45,981 bases of DNA from JAQVOO01 sp964524755 (lineage in GTDB: Bacteria; Spirochaetota; Spirochaetia; Sphaerochaetales; Sphaerochaetaceae), in assembly GCA_964524755.1 (NCBI GenBank), contig CAZGDR010000008.1, forward strand, positions 1 to 45,981, given 5' to 3'. This document shows positions 25,165-32,564 of the stretch, piece by piece. Below the pieces are notes generated by a model, which was not told where the DNA came from, did not search any database, and saw only the letters and a program-made list of their open reading frames with translations. The stretch's first letter is position 1. Each line of letters begins with the position of its first letter. Made by a program: the position numbers and the translations under genes.

Positions 25165-26061
25165 ATGGTAGCAATTCCTGTGTTGCATAGTGCTATTTCC
25201 ATTATGACTCCTTTACTGTTGGCCGCAACGGGAGGACTCTTTACCGAATTATCGGGGATGTTGAATATTGCACTTGAAGGTTTAATGTTAATGGGTGCTT
25301 TTTCTTCAATCGTATGGGCCCATTATACGGGAAGTCTTTTCTTAGGTATTCTGCTTGGTATTATTTGTACGATGGCTTTGTCGGCAATTCTAGGAAGTGT
25401 GACGTTATATTTAAAATCTAATTTGTTTATCACCGGATTGGCGACTAATCTGTTTGCTTCTGGGCTCACTGTGGTGCTTTCATTTCGGTTATTTGGAAAT
25501 AAAGGGGTTGTTGTATTCAACGATGTTGCTCAACTCCCTCATTTGAAAATTCCTGCATTGCAATCTATTCCAATCTTTGGTGATATTTTTATCGGGCACA
25601 ATGTTTTCATCTATTTAAGTTGGTTGTTAGTGGGTATTTCTGCCTGGGTATTATATCACACCCCTTTCGGGTTTCGGTTACGTGCGGCAGGGTTGCATGA
25701 GAAAACTTTAGTGTCACTGGGTATGCGACCGCAGCGTTATCGCTTTGTTGCGTTCCTGATTTCTGGCTTCTCTTGTGCGCTTGGCGGTGCTATGTTGTCG
25801 TTAAATCTAGGGGCATTTGTGCCCAATATGACCAGTGGGAAGGGGTGGATTGCCTTAGTGGTTATTTTTCTTGGCCAAAAAAAACCAGTAGGATTATTAT
25901 TCGCTGCTTTAATCTTTGGATTTGCCGATGCCTTTTCTAACTATGCCCAAGGTGCTTGGAATGTACCGGCAGATTTTATTTTAGCACTTCCTTATATATT
26001 CACTTTGCTAGCTATGATTGGGTTCTCTATCTATACCAGTCATAGGGATAGGGTGGAGTAA
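25165..26061 (+). CDS. ABC transporter permease (NupQ-like)
   Basis: A 298-aa inner-membrane permease, shorter partner of the preceding one. It carries GLFTELSGMLNIALEGLMLMG at the start and the coupling segment GFRLRAAGLHEKTLVSLGM. It begins 2 bp after the first permease stop and ends the operon. A small hairpin (AACAGC/GCTGTT, 26073-26088) follows but lacks a T run, so termination is unclear. The convergent cutC gene ends 136 bp away. Confidence 0.92.
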   Translation: MVAIPVLHSAISIMTPLLLAATGGLFTELSGMLNIALEGLMLMGAFSSIVWAHYTGSLFLGILLGIICTMALSAILGSVTLYLKSNLFITGLATNLFASGLTVVLSFRLFGNKGVVVFNDVAQLPHLKIPALQSIPIFGDIFIGHNVFIYLSWLLVGISAWVLYHTPFGFRLRAAGLHEKTLVSLGMRPQRYRFVAFLISGFSCALGGAMLSLNLGAFVPNMTSGKGWIALVVIFLGQKKPVGLLFAALIFGFADAFSNYAQGAWNVPADFILALPYIFTLLAMIGFSIYTSHRDRVE

Positions 26062-26197
26062 TACTCGAAAGAAACAGCTGACGCTGTTCTCATAAAGCAG
26101 TACACCACCTTATACCTCTCTTCTTACATTCTTGAAGCGCAATTTAACAATCTATTACTCAATTATAAAATAGAGAGGAGACTTTTGATTCAGGAAG

Positions 26198-26944
26198 TTA
26201 CTTTCTTTGCGTTATTGCGAGGACCCTCTCTGTATCGATTTGTTCAATATGGAATTCATCTTGACGCAAAAGTCCTCCCATATAGACACCATTGTTTGGA
26301 CGCCATTGCATGCGGGATGGAACTGGACTGTGTAGGGGCATGTGATACTCTTTGGCTTGGATTTGTTCTTTGATAAAGTCAAAATTTCGTTCTGTGATTC
26401 CGCAGCCTGGCATTACTATAATACGATCGCCAGCAATTTGGACTAATTCTTTGAGGAGGAGAAATCCCTCCATGACGGTAGGTTCTAAGCCACTGGTGAG
26501 GACTCGTTCCACCCCTAATGTAATTAATGTTTCAAGGGATTCATAGGGGTCTTTGGTCATATCAAAGGCTCTATGGAAGGTTACTGGTAGAGGGCGGGCA
26601 ATACTAATGAGTTCTTCCATGCGCTCTGTATCGATTGTTCCGTCTTCGTTTAAAATACCTATTACAAGGGCATTGGCACCTTCTTCTTTAAAGATTCTAG
26701 CATTTTCCTTCATAACAGCGAATTCAATGTCGCTATAACAAAAATCTCCACCACGGGGGCGAATGATAACGTTCATGGGGATTGAGGTCAGTTTCTTAGC
26801 TATACGGAAGGTTCCTAGGGTTGGAGTGAGTCCTCCTTCAAATAAGTCGCTACATAATTCAACTCGGTCGGCCTTTCCCTTCTCCGCAGCTATAACAGAT
26901 TCAACTGATTCCAAACAAATTTCGATAATAGGTTTCTGTAGCAT
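26198..26944 (-). CDS. cutC: CutC family protein
   Basis: A 248-aa TIM-barrel protein with the family segments EICLESVESVIAAEKGKADRVELCS at the start, IRPRGGDFCYSD, TFHRAFD and LTSGLEPTVMEG. CutC was named for copper homeostasis but its biochemical activity is unsettled. The ATG at 26944 follows AAAGGAG. No copper transporter or chaperone is adjacent. It is convergent with the BMP transporter operon and divergent from the flavoprotein gene (269-bp gap). Confidence 0.9.
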   Translation of the reverse strand: MLQKPIIEICLESVESVIAAEKGKADRVELCSDLFEGGLTPTLGTFRIAKKLTSIPMNVIIRPRGGDFCYSDIEFAVMKENARIFKEEGANALVIGILNEDGTIDTERMEELISIARPLPVTFHRAFDMTKDPYESLETLITLGVERVLTSGLEPTVMEGFLLLKELVQIAGDRIIVMPGCGITERNFDFIKEQIQAKEYHMPLHSPVPSRMQWRPNNGVYMGGLLRQDEFHIEQIDTERVLAITQRK

Positions 26945-27213
26945 TAAAGTCTCCTTTTTGCTTTTATAAACACGCGTTGCCTCTATCTTAGCACCTTTAG
27001 TGCCGTATTGCATAACATAAATAGTGTGGTTGATTCTTATTCTACGCTAGTTGGTTTTAAATTTACCTCTCAGTGTGCTCTATGGTGCTTCACCATCTTG
27101 ACGATCTTAAAAGTAACCATCGTTTCCCTCTTAACTCTTTATCTGAATATAAAAGTGCTACGTTAACATGAAGTTTTTCTAAGGTAGAGGTATACTACTC
27201 AGAGGAGTCAACT

Positions 27214-28518
27214 ATGAAAATATGTATAGTGGATGGGTCGCAATCAGATGACCGTATGGGAGCTAAGGTAAGGAGTTTGCTTACCTCAATTTTCTCTGAA
27301 CGGGGTGATAGTGTAGAGTATTTGCTTCTTAGAGATTTGAAAATAGCTCCTTGTGCCGGTGATTTCTTTTGCTGGATAAAGACTCCGGGTATCTGCAGGA
27401 ATAGTGATGATAACCGACTTGTTGCCAAAACGATGATTCAGAGTGATTGTATGATAATTCTAACACCTGTCCGTTTTGGTGGTTATTCTTCTCTGCTTAA
27501 AGAGGGATTGGATCATCTTATCCAAAATGTTTCTCCTCTTTTTACTAAAGTTCACCATGAGACTCACCATAAAAAAAGATATGCAGATTACCCTTCCTTA
27601 TATGTGTATGGTTGGCTGGATGCCCCTGATCCAAATGCCGAACAGATTTTCAAGCATTTAGTCGGGAGGAACTCCATCAACTTCAATGCGGAGAGAGCTT
27701 GCTGTACTTTATTGTATACTAACCAAGATGATGCAGAAATTAACCAGGAGATTATCAGTAGTCTCGATGGAATTGTAGCTCCTCTTAGGCCAAAGGCCCT
27801 GAATCCCTTTTCTCCTGCCAATAATTCTACTTCGCCAGCGAAGACTACTAAAGCAGTGCTACTAGTAGGAAGCCCACGAAAATCTAAGAGTACTTCGCTC
27901 AGTTTAGGGAGGTATTTGTGTTCAAAGTTGGCCCAGCAATCAGTCCAAGTCGATACTTTTCATATATATAGTAAAGAGAGAGGTGCAGAAGCTCATATGG
28001 TGTTGCTAGCAACTATTTGTGAGGCCGATCTCGTGATCTTGGCATTTCCTCTCTATGTTGACACCCTCCCGTCACCAGTTCTAGCATTTTTAGAGCAACT
28101 GGCTCGTTATCGAAAAATCCACAAGGGAGATAAATTCCCTCATTTTGTGGCTCTTGTCAATTGTGGGTTTCCTGAAGCCTCCCAGAATGAGAATGCTTTA
28201 GCTGTTTGTGCGCAGTTCGCCCAAGAAGCTGGATTTGTTTGGGGCGGTGGTATTGCTCTTGGTGGTGGAAATGGGTTGGGAAGTAAAGAACTAGAGGACT
28301 GGGGGAGAAGAACCCGTCACATACGTAGAGCTTTAGATCTAGCTGCAGTTGCTTTACATAATGGACAAGCTATTCCAAAAATGGCTGTAGAAATTGCAGC
28401 CAAACCACTATATCCAGCTTTCTTATTCCGTTTTGGAGCACAATTCTTCTGGAAAAAAGCTGCCGCGGCGCATGGAGCACAAGAGACCATGCATGCTAGG
28501 CCTTATCTGGAAGAGTGA
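27214..28518 (+). CDS. Tandem NADPH-dependent FMN-reductase-like flavoprotein (two-domain fusion)
   Basis: A 434-aa protein made of two flavodoxin-like FMN-reductase domains. Domain 1 (about 1-200) has the cysteine pattern CAGDFFCWIKTPGIC near residues 47-61, as in iron-sulfur flavoproteins and related reductases, and TPVRFGGYSS for flavin binding. Domain 2 (about 210-400) restarts with LLVGSPRKSKSTS and FPLYVDTLPSPV, a complete second FMN site. A Ser/Pro/Thr-rich linker joins them. Most relatives are single-domain. GAGGAG precedes the ATG. Substrate and redox partner are unknown; the gene stands alone. Confidence 0.82.
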   Translation: MKICIVDGSQSDDRMGAKVRSLLTSIFSERGDSVEYLLLRDLKIAPCAGDFFCWIKTPGICRNSDDNRLVAKTMIQSDCMIILTPVRFGGYSSLLKEGLDHLIQNVSPLFTKVHHETHHKKRYADYPSLYVYGWLDAPDPNAEQIFKHLVGRNSINFNAERACCTLLYTNQDDAEINQEIISSLDGIVAPLRPKALNPFSPANNSTSPAKTTKAVLLVGSPRKSKSTSLSLGRYLCSKLAQQSVQVDTFHIYSKERGAEAHMVLLATICEADLVILAFPLYVDTLPSPVLAFLEQLARYRKIHKGDKFPHFVALVNCGFPEASQNENALAVCAQFAQEAGFVWGGGIALGGGNGLGSKELEDWGRRTRHIRRALDLAAVALHNGQAIPKMAVEIAAKPLYPAFLFRFGAQFFWKKAAAAHGAQETMHARPYLEE

Positions 28519-28559
28519 TTTTTTAGGTGCTAATCAAGTGCATTATAATGACTTCAAAA

Positions 28560-28860
28560 CTACAACCTTTGCGCTCTCCTAGCTGGGAACCAGCTCTTAA
28601 TTCTATTGGCGATCTGTATTACTGGAACTACTACCAGAACGCCTACAATTGTGACCACGTGGGTTCTGTCCGACTTTTTTTATGCTGCTAAAATCTATTT
28701 TGTGCATCATGGAATAAATCATGAGCCAGATTAAGACGGTCACTGGGAGGGGGGCGTTCGCATACTCAAATTGGGAAAGGAGTTTTGGAACTGCTGATAG
28801 ATAGACACCAATTAATACTCCGGTGACGTACACAACAATGCCCACACAGTCAAATATTTC
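28560..28860 (-). pseudogene. Internally deleted remnant of an Acr3-type arsenite exporter gene
   Basis: On the minus strand, 28860 to about 28655 encodes an Acr3-like N-terminal segment: two membrane helices with FEYANAPLPVTVLIWLMIY and KIDFSSIKKVGQNPRG. At about 28654-28660 the frame shifts by one and continues to a stop at 28560 as VVTIVGVLVVVPV and ANRIKSWFPAR, which resembles the C-terminal helix and tail of the same family. Roughly 250 central residues are missing. There is no proper start: a stop lies six codons before the first Acr3-like residues. The identification rests on remembered family patterns. Confidence 0.65.
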
Positions 28861-29186
28861 TCAAAAAATCGATTTCAGCAGGAGACTTTATTTTTACTAC
28901 CCATAGATATCTTCTTTTCTACACACAAGCAAATAGTCGTCCCATGTAATTCTCAAACAAGCTTTAAGCGTACCTGTGTCCACATTTTTCTATACTTTCC
29001 ACCAGTATAACGTTTCTGGACGCCGCGATGAGATTCAGGTATTTCTTTGCGGTCATCTAGCTCTTCTTTGTTCAGAGAGTAGTGAGTCCACTTCCTCCTC
29101 CTTTATGAAGAGACAAGGCCACTTGAGGTGAGCAGATTCCATAAAAACATTATAAAATGAATAATTTTCCAATAGTTATTTTTTTG
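28861..29186. other. Non-coding, apparently decayed DNA between acr3 remnant and PD-(D/E)XK-like gene
   Basis: About 330 bp without a convincing gene. The minus strand holds short broken frames, including one of about 45 codons (29083 to 28950) with WTHYSLNKEELDDRKEIP, and a 29-codon frame starting near 29143 after a minus-strand TATAAT. Neither was recognised. The region looks like degraded remains of an inserted segment. Confidence 0.4.
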
Positions 29187-29195
29187 TGTTATAAT
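29187..29195 (+). promoter_or_regulatory. Extended -10 promoter of the PD-(D/E)XK-like gene
   Basis: TGT-TATAAT in a very AT-rich stretch, 27 bp before the ATG at 29223, with AAGGAG between. The same 9-bp extended -10 precedes the cysteine desulfidase gene. Confidence 0.55.
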
Positions 29196-29222
29196 ACTTA
29201 AAAAGTTTCAAGGAGTAATGAG

Positions 29223-30668
29223 ATGGCCATTAAGCGTTTTGAACTCATTGGGATGCCTATCAATGATTTCGATGAAATACTAAAATCAAATCAAAAGTTA
29301 GAAAATAAAGATTCAGTTATAAGGGGTACAGAAGCTCGATTAATCCCGCCTCGTAATAAATTAGATGAATTGAGCCTCACGTCGGTATTCCTGTCTTCAT
29401 TAACAATGGTGGAAGAGTTTAAAAATTTATTTTGCAAAGAAATAGGTATTTCACGGGTTGGTTCTCTTAAGGCTTATACTGAAATTTCTTTTCCAGAAAT
29501 TAAGGTTTTCAATGAGGATAATGAGAAGAAAGGACCGTTGCGAGTAGATGGCTTGTTGCTCCAAGTTGTTGGTGGAAAAATTAAAGATGCAACATTGTTT
29601 GAAATGAAAATGGGACTCCAGGAAGTCCAGAAAGATCAGATTTTTGCCTACCAAAATCTTGCTAGAGATTTAAAAATTCCAAGATTGGTATCGATTTCTA
29701 ATCAATTTGTACCTAGTCCTACTGATTATCCGATTGATGTCTCAAGAATTAAATCAGTTGATCTCTATCATTTTTCTTGGAGATATATTATTGCTCTAGG
29801 AAGTATTCTTTTAACCGATAATGAACTCAATATTAATGATCCGACGCAAGTAAAAATAATGAAAGAAGTCATGGTATTTCTTCGGCACCGCCACGCAGCA
29901 GTCAAAACTTTCGATAGTATGAGTAGGGGGTGGAGCAATGTAGTAGAAGGCGTACGGGCAAGAAAAGAGTTTAGTAGAAGCCACCCGGACTTAGCGGTAG
30001 CTGTTCAAGATTGGGTTCAAGAAGAGCAGGATCTAGCGTTGAAGATGAGTGAAGATCTTGGGTTGATGGTGGATTGTACTAAAAAACGATATAAAACAAT
30101 GCAAGATCGTTGGGAATTCGAAAAGAAAGAAATTGTCGAAAAAGGTGTGCTTGAGTCTAATTTTAGAATTAAAAATATTGTTTCACCTTTACTTGTTCAA
30201 GTAGATTTAGGTGCAAGAAGGGTAATATGTACTGTTGAGGTTAAGGTTCCACAGGATATTAAAACTGCTGCAGGAAGGCTTAATTGGCTTAAAAGACAAA
30301 TAGAGAAATGTAAACTAAAAAATGGAAAAGGATTTAGGGCAATCGAGCCTTCATTGTGGTTGAATGCTATGGTGAAAGGTCGAATGGCAAATCCAAAAGA
30401 ATTATATCTTTCATACGAAAAATTAGTAGACGAGTCAAGAAATTGCGATATTAAAAGCGTCAAAGTGAGTTATGAAAAAGATCTTGCTGGAAGGTTCACA
30501 CAGAGCCAAAAATTCATCGAAAAATATGAAGAAACTGTTCTGTCTTTTTATAGTATTATAGTTCAAAATTTAAAAAATTGGGAAGAAGCCCCTCCTAAAA
30601 TGAGTGTAAAGCAAGCTGATATAGGGTCTGAAAGTGTACCTTCACGGGTAATTGATATTGGGCAATGA
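29223..30668 (+). CDS. Uncharacterised protein with PD-(D/E)XK nuclease-like N-terminal domain
   Basis: A 481-aa soluble protein with no signal peptide. Residues about 80-200 carry a restriction-endonuclease-like pattern: E87 in YTEISF, D109 in LRVDGLLLQV, the E127-x-K129 pair in LFEMKMG, and Q136/Q139 on the next helix (QKDQIFAYQNLAR). SISNQFVPSPTDYP and the LYHFSWRYII segment follow. The C-terminal 280 residues are mostly helical and basic, without a known domain. I recall large families of similar uncharacterised proteins of about 470 aa with this motif order in actinobacteria, but could not check. The gene is more AT-rich than its neighbours and lies next to a tRNA gene and an acr3 remnant, which suggests horizontal acquisition. 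A defence or DNA-processing role is a guess. Confidence 0.7.
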   Translation: MAIKRFELIGMPINDFDEILKSNQKLENKDSVIRGTEARLIPPRNKLDELSLTSVFLSSLTMVEEFKNLFCKEIGISRVGSLKAYTEISFPEIKVFNEDNEKKGPLRVDGLLLQVVGGKIKDATLFEMKMGLQEVQKDQIFAYQNLARDLKIPRLVSISNQFVPSPTDYPIDVSRIKSVDLYHFSWRYIIALGSILLTDNELNINDPTQVKIMKEVMVFLRHRHAAVKTFDSMSRGWSNVVEGVRARKEFSRSHPDLAVAVQDWVQEEQDLALKMSEDLGLMVDCTKKRYKTMQDRWEFEKKEIVEKGVLESNFRIKNIVSPLLVQVDLGARRVICTVEVKVPQDIKTAAGRLNWLKRQIEKCKLKNGKGFRAIEPSLWLNAMVKGRMANPKELYLSYEKLVDESRNCDIKSVKVSYEKDLAGRFTQSQKFIEKYEETVLSFYSIIVQNLKNWEEAPPKMSVKQADIGSESVPSRVIDIGQ

Positions 30669-30721
30669 TCGAAAAGTAATAAGGTTTATTACAATTTCCA
30701 CTCTTCCAAAGCTATTCAGAA

Positions 30722-30759
30722 AATTAAACCTCGCAAGTTTTAATTTGCAAGGTTTAATT
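30722..30759 (-). terminator. Terminator of the tRNA-Arg gene
   Basis: AATTAAACCT/AGGTTTAATT extended by GCAA/TTGC after one mismatch, 15-position arms around an 8-nt loop, immediately 3' of the tRNA on the minus strand and followed there by TTTTC. It may also stop the convergent PD-(D/E)XK-like gene. Confidence 0.8.
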
Positions 30760-30760
30760 A

Positions 30761-30834
30761 TACCCCGAACGCGATTCGAACGCGTGACCCCTTCCTTAGG
30801 AGGGAAGTGCTCTATCCAGCTGAGCTATCGGAGC
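30761..30834 (-). tRNA. tRNA-Arg (anticodon CCT)
   Basis: The minus strand folds into a full cloverleaf. The acceptor is GCTCCGA with TCGGGGT (two G-U pairs), the D stem is GCTC/GAGC, the anticodon arm is CTTCC-CTCCTAA-GGAAG with anticodon CCT (reads AGG), and the T arm is ACGCG-TTCGAAT-CGCGT. The 3' CCA is not encoded. It has its own promoter and terminator. Confidence 0.95.
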
Positions 30835-30846
30835 GGAGTGATTGAG

Positions 30847-30876
30847 ATGATAGGGGATTGGTAAGGAGTTCGTCAA
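30847..30876 (-). promoter_or_regulatory. tRNA-Arg promoter
   Basis: On the minus strand TTGACG (30876-30871), an 18-bp spacer and TATCAT (30852-30847). Transcription would begin a few bases before the tRNA 5' end. Confidence 0.7.
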
Positions 30877-31145
30877 CATCTGGTAGAGCAAAGAGACGGT
30901 AAAAAATATAACAAAAACAGTGGAGGAACAAGAAGAATCTTTGTCATTTGCAGGAGAAAGTGGGAGGCTTTAGATGTGTTTGAAAAATCTTTGACTATAG
31001 TTTTTTAGTTTTCTGAGATTGTCTCCATAAGAGTATGATTAAGAAGTTATTGAGAATTAAAACGTAATATATCTCTTTATTTGTTTGTATAGACGCATTA
31101 TATCGAGAATTCTGAATGAATTTGCCCAATTGAGTTGATTAAGTG
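30877..31145. other. AT-rich intergenic DNA between tRNA-Arg and livK
   Basis: No gene, tRNA or clear inverted repeat was found here. There are several poly-A/T stretches and scattered -10-like hexamers. The livK promoter candidate begins at its right end. Confidence 0.5.
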
Positions 31146-31176
31146 TTGAATATTTATACTAAATTATGTATATAAT
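31146..31176 (+). promoter_or_regulatory. livK promoter
   Basis: TTGAAT at 31146-31151 with TATATA at 31169-31174 (17 bp) or TATAAT at 31171-31176 (19 bp). It leaves a leader of about 85 nt before livK. Confidence 0.5.
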
Positions 31177-31265
31177 TCCTTTAACTTTACCTATGTACCA
31201 CATAGCCTTCTTCCTTATATGGAAGAATTGGGGTGGGGAAGAGGGTAATCATGCAGGAGGAATGT

Positions 31266-32435
31266 ATGAAAAAAGTATTGATTGCAGCACTTTTGGTTTT
31301 AGTTGTGTCAATTGTACCTATTTTTGCACAGGGCTCTTCGGAGAGTTCTGTAAAAATCGGATTTATTGGTCCCATGACTGGTGACTATGGTAACTATGGT
31401 GATCTCATCTCTAAGGGTGTTTTATTGGCAATGGAGCAAAAGAACGCTAGCGGTGGAATTGCCGGGAAGTTAAACATTGAGTTGATTGTTGAAGACTCAG
31501 AAGGTGATCCTCAGAAGGGTCTTGCCGGAATAGAGAAACTTTCCAGTTCCGACAAAATAGTTGCTTTGATTGGTCCTGTCTTCACGGGCGTTGCTTTCGC
31601 TGTTGGAGAACGCGTCCAAAATGAAGGCATTATGATGGTTACCCCTTCGGGTACCCACAAAGACATCACTGATATTGGTGATTATATTTTCCGTACAGTG
31701 GCCAGTGATGGGCTTCAGGGTGATGTTTCTGGACATTATTTCTACGAGAAGCTTGGTGTACGCAAACTTGGTGTGCTCTATGTAAAAAATGACTACAGTC
31801 AGGGTTTATATGAAGGGACTAAAGCAAGTTTCGAAAGCCGTGGTGGAGAAGTTGTTATTGCTGAAACCGCTCAAATTGGTGACAAGGATTTCAAAACCCA
31901 GTTGACGAAAATAAGAGCCGCAAATCCTGATGCTATCTATATACCGAACTATACTGCCGAAATGGCACAGATTCTCGAACAGGCCACCCAGTTGGGAATG
32001 AAAATTCCATTCCTTTCCAGTGATGGTTTCTCAAACCCTGAAATTTATGGTTTAGCTGGTAATTATACTGATGGTGTTATCTATGTTGGGCCGACTCAGG
32101 TTAAAGAATCGAGTGATTATAAGAAGTTTGTAGCTGATTACACTGCAAAGTGGGGCTTCGCTCCTGACTCTTTTGCTACTAATGCTTTTGATGCTGCTAA
32201 TATTCTTTTCAAAACACTTGAAGAGGTATATGCCAAGAACGGTAAGTTTGATCGAAAAGTTGTTCGTGATACATTTGCAGCTACCAAGAATTTCCCAGGA
32301 GTAACAGGTACGATCAATTTTGCTGAAAACGGAGACCTGGTTGCCTACCAAGGCGTTTACAAGGTTGAAGGGAAAACTCCGAAGTACATCGGGACTTATA
32401 CTGTCGTTGACGGTAAACTGATCGAGATTAAATAA
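31266..32435 (+). CDS. livK: Branched-chain amino acid ABC transporter, periplasmic binding protein
   Basis: A 389-aa secreted type I binding protein. The signal peptide (1-22) ends at IFAQGSSES without a lipobox Cys. The mature protein begins VKIGFIGPMTGDYGNYG, the ligand-loop motif of Leu/Ile/Val-binding proteins, and has SSDKIVALIGPVFTGVAFA and a C-terminal FAATKNFPGVTGTI segment. The start at 31266 follows GGAGGA; an in-frame start 33 nt upstream is unlikely. It supplies LivHMGF, encoded after an intergenic terminator hairpin that probably lets this gene be expressed more highly than the rest. Confidence 0.93.
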   Translation: MKKVLIAALLVLVVSIVPIFAQGSSESSVKIGFIGPMTGDYGNYGDLISKGVLLAMEQKNASGGIAGKLNIELIVEDSEGDPQKGLAGIEKLSSSDKIVALIGPVFTGVAFAVGERVQNEGIMMVTPSGTHKDITDIGDYIFRTVASDGLQGDVSGHYFYEKLGVRKLGVLYVKNDYSQGLYEGTKASFESRGGEVVIAETAQIGDKDFKTQLTKIRAANPDAIYIPNYTAEMAQILEQATQLGMKIPFLSSDGFSNPEIYGLAGNYTDGVIYVGPTQVKESSDYKKFVADYTAKWGFAPDSFATNAFDAANILFKTLEEVYAKNGKFDRKVVRDTFAATKNFPGVTGTINFAENGDLVAYQGVYKVEGKTPKYIGTYTVVDGKLIEIK

Positions 32436-32440
32436 CTTAT

Positions 32441-32460
32441 AGGGGCCTTCGGGCCCCTTT
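32441..32460 (+). terminator. Partial terminator between livK and livHMGF
   Basis: AGGGGCC-TTCG-GGCCCCT forms a 7-bp stem with a UUCG tetraloop and a short T run. It sits 5 bp after the livK stop, where partial termination would raise binding-protein over permease expression. Confidence 0.75.
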
Positions 32461-32520
32461 CGATCTGCTTTTGTTGCATCGTCGGTGACACATGTGATAC
32501 TGTGGCTACGACGACATGTG

Positions 32521-32543
32521 GACCTCCGTCTGTCGCGGAGGTC
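32521..32543 (+). promoter_or_regulatory. Second hairpin just before livH Shine-Dalgarno
   Basis: GACCTCCG/CGGAGGTC is a perfect 8-bp stem with a 7-nt loop, ending 9 nt before AAGGAG. Upstream lie two ACATGTG copies (32489-32497 area and 32514-32520). The stem may protect the 5' end of the processed livHMGF message. Confidence 0.5.
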
Positions 32544-32564
32544 TGCCTTATTAAGGAGCCAATC

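Noticed and set aside
26185..26373. Small plus-strand frame starting TTG after GAGAGGAGAC
   Set aside because: It lies almost wholly antisense to cutC, whose family motifs are clear. The upstream purine stretch is probably chance.
28950..29143. Short minus-strand frames containing WTHYSLNKEELDDRKEIP and a 29-codon frame
   Set aside because: Too short and unrecognised. Kept only as a note on the decayed region.
30761..30834. tRNA-Arg as an active phage/integron attachment site
   Set aside because: No copy of the tRNA 3' end was found in 28500-29220 and no integrase gene is present.
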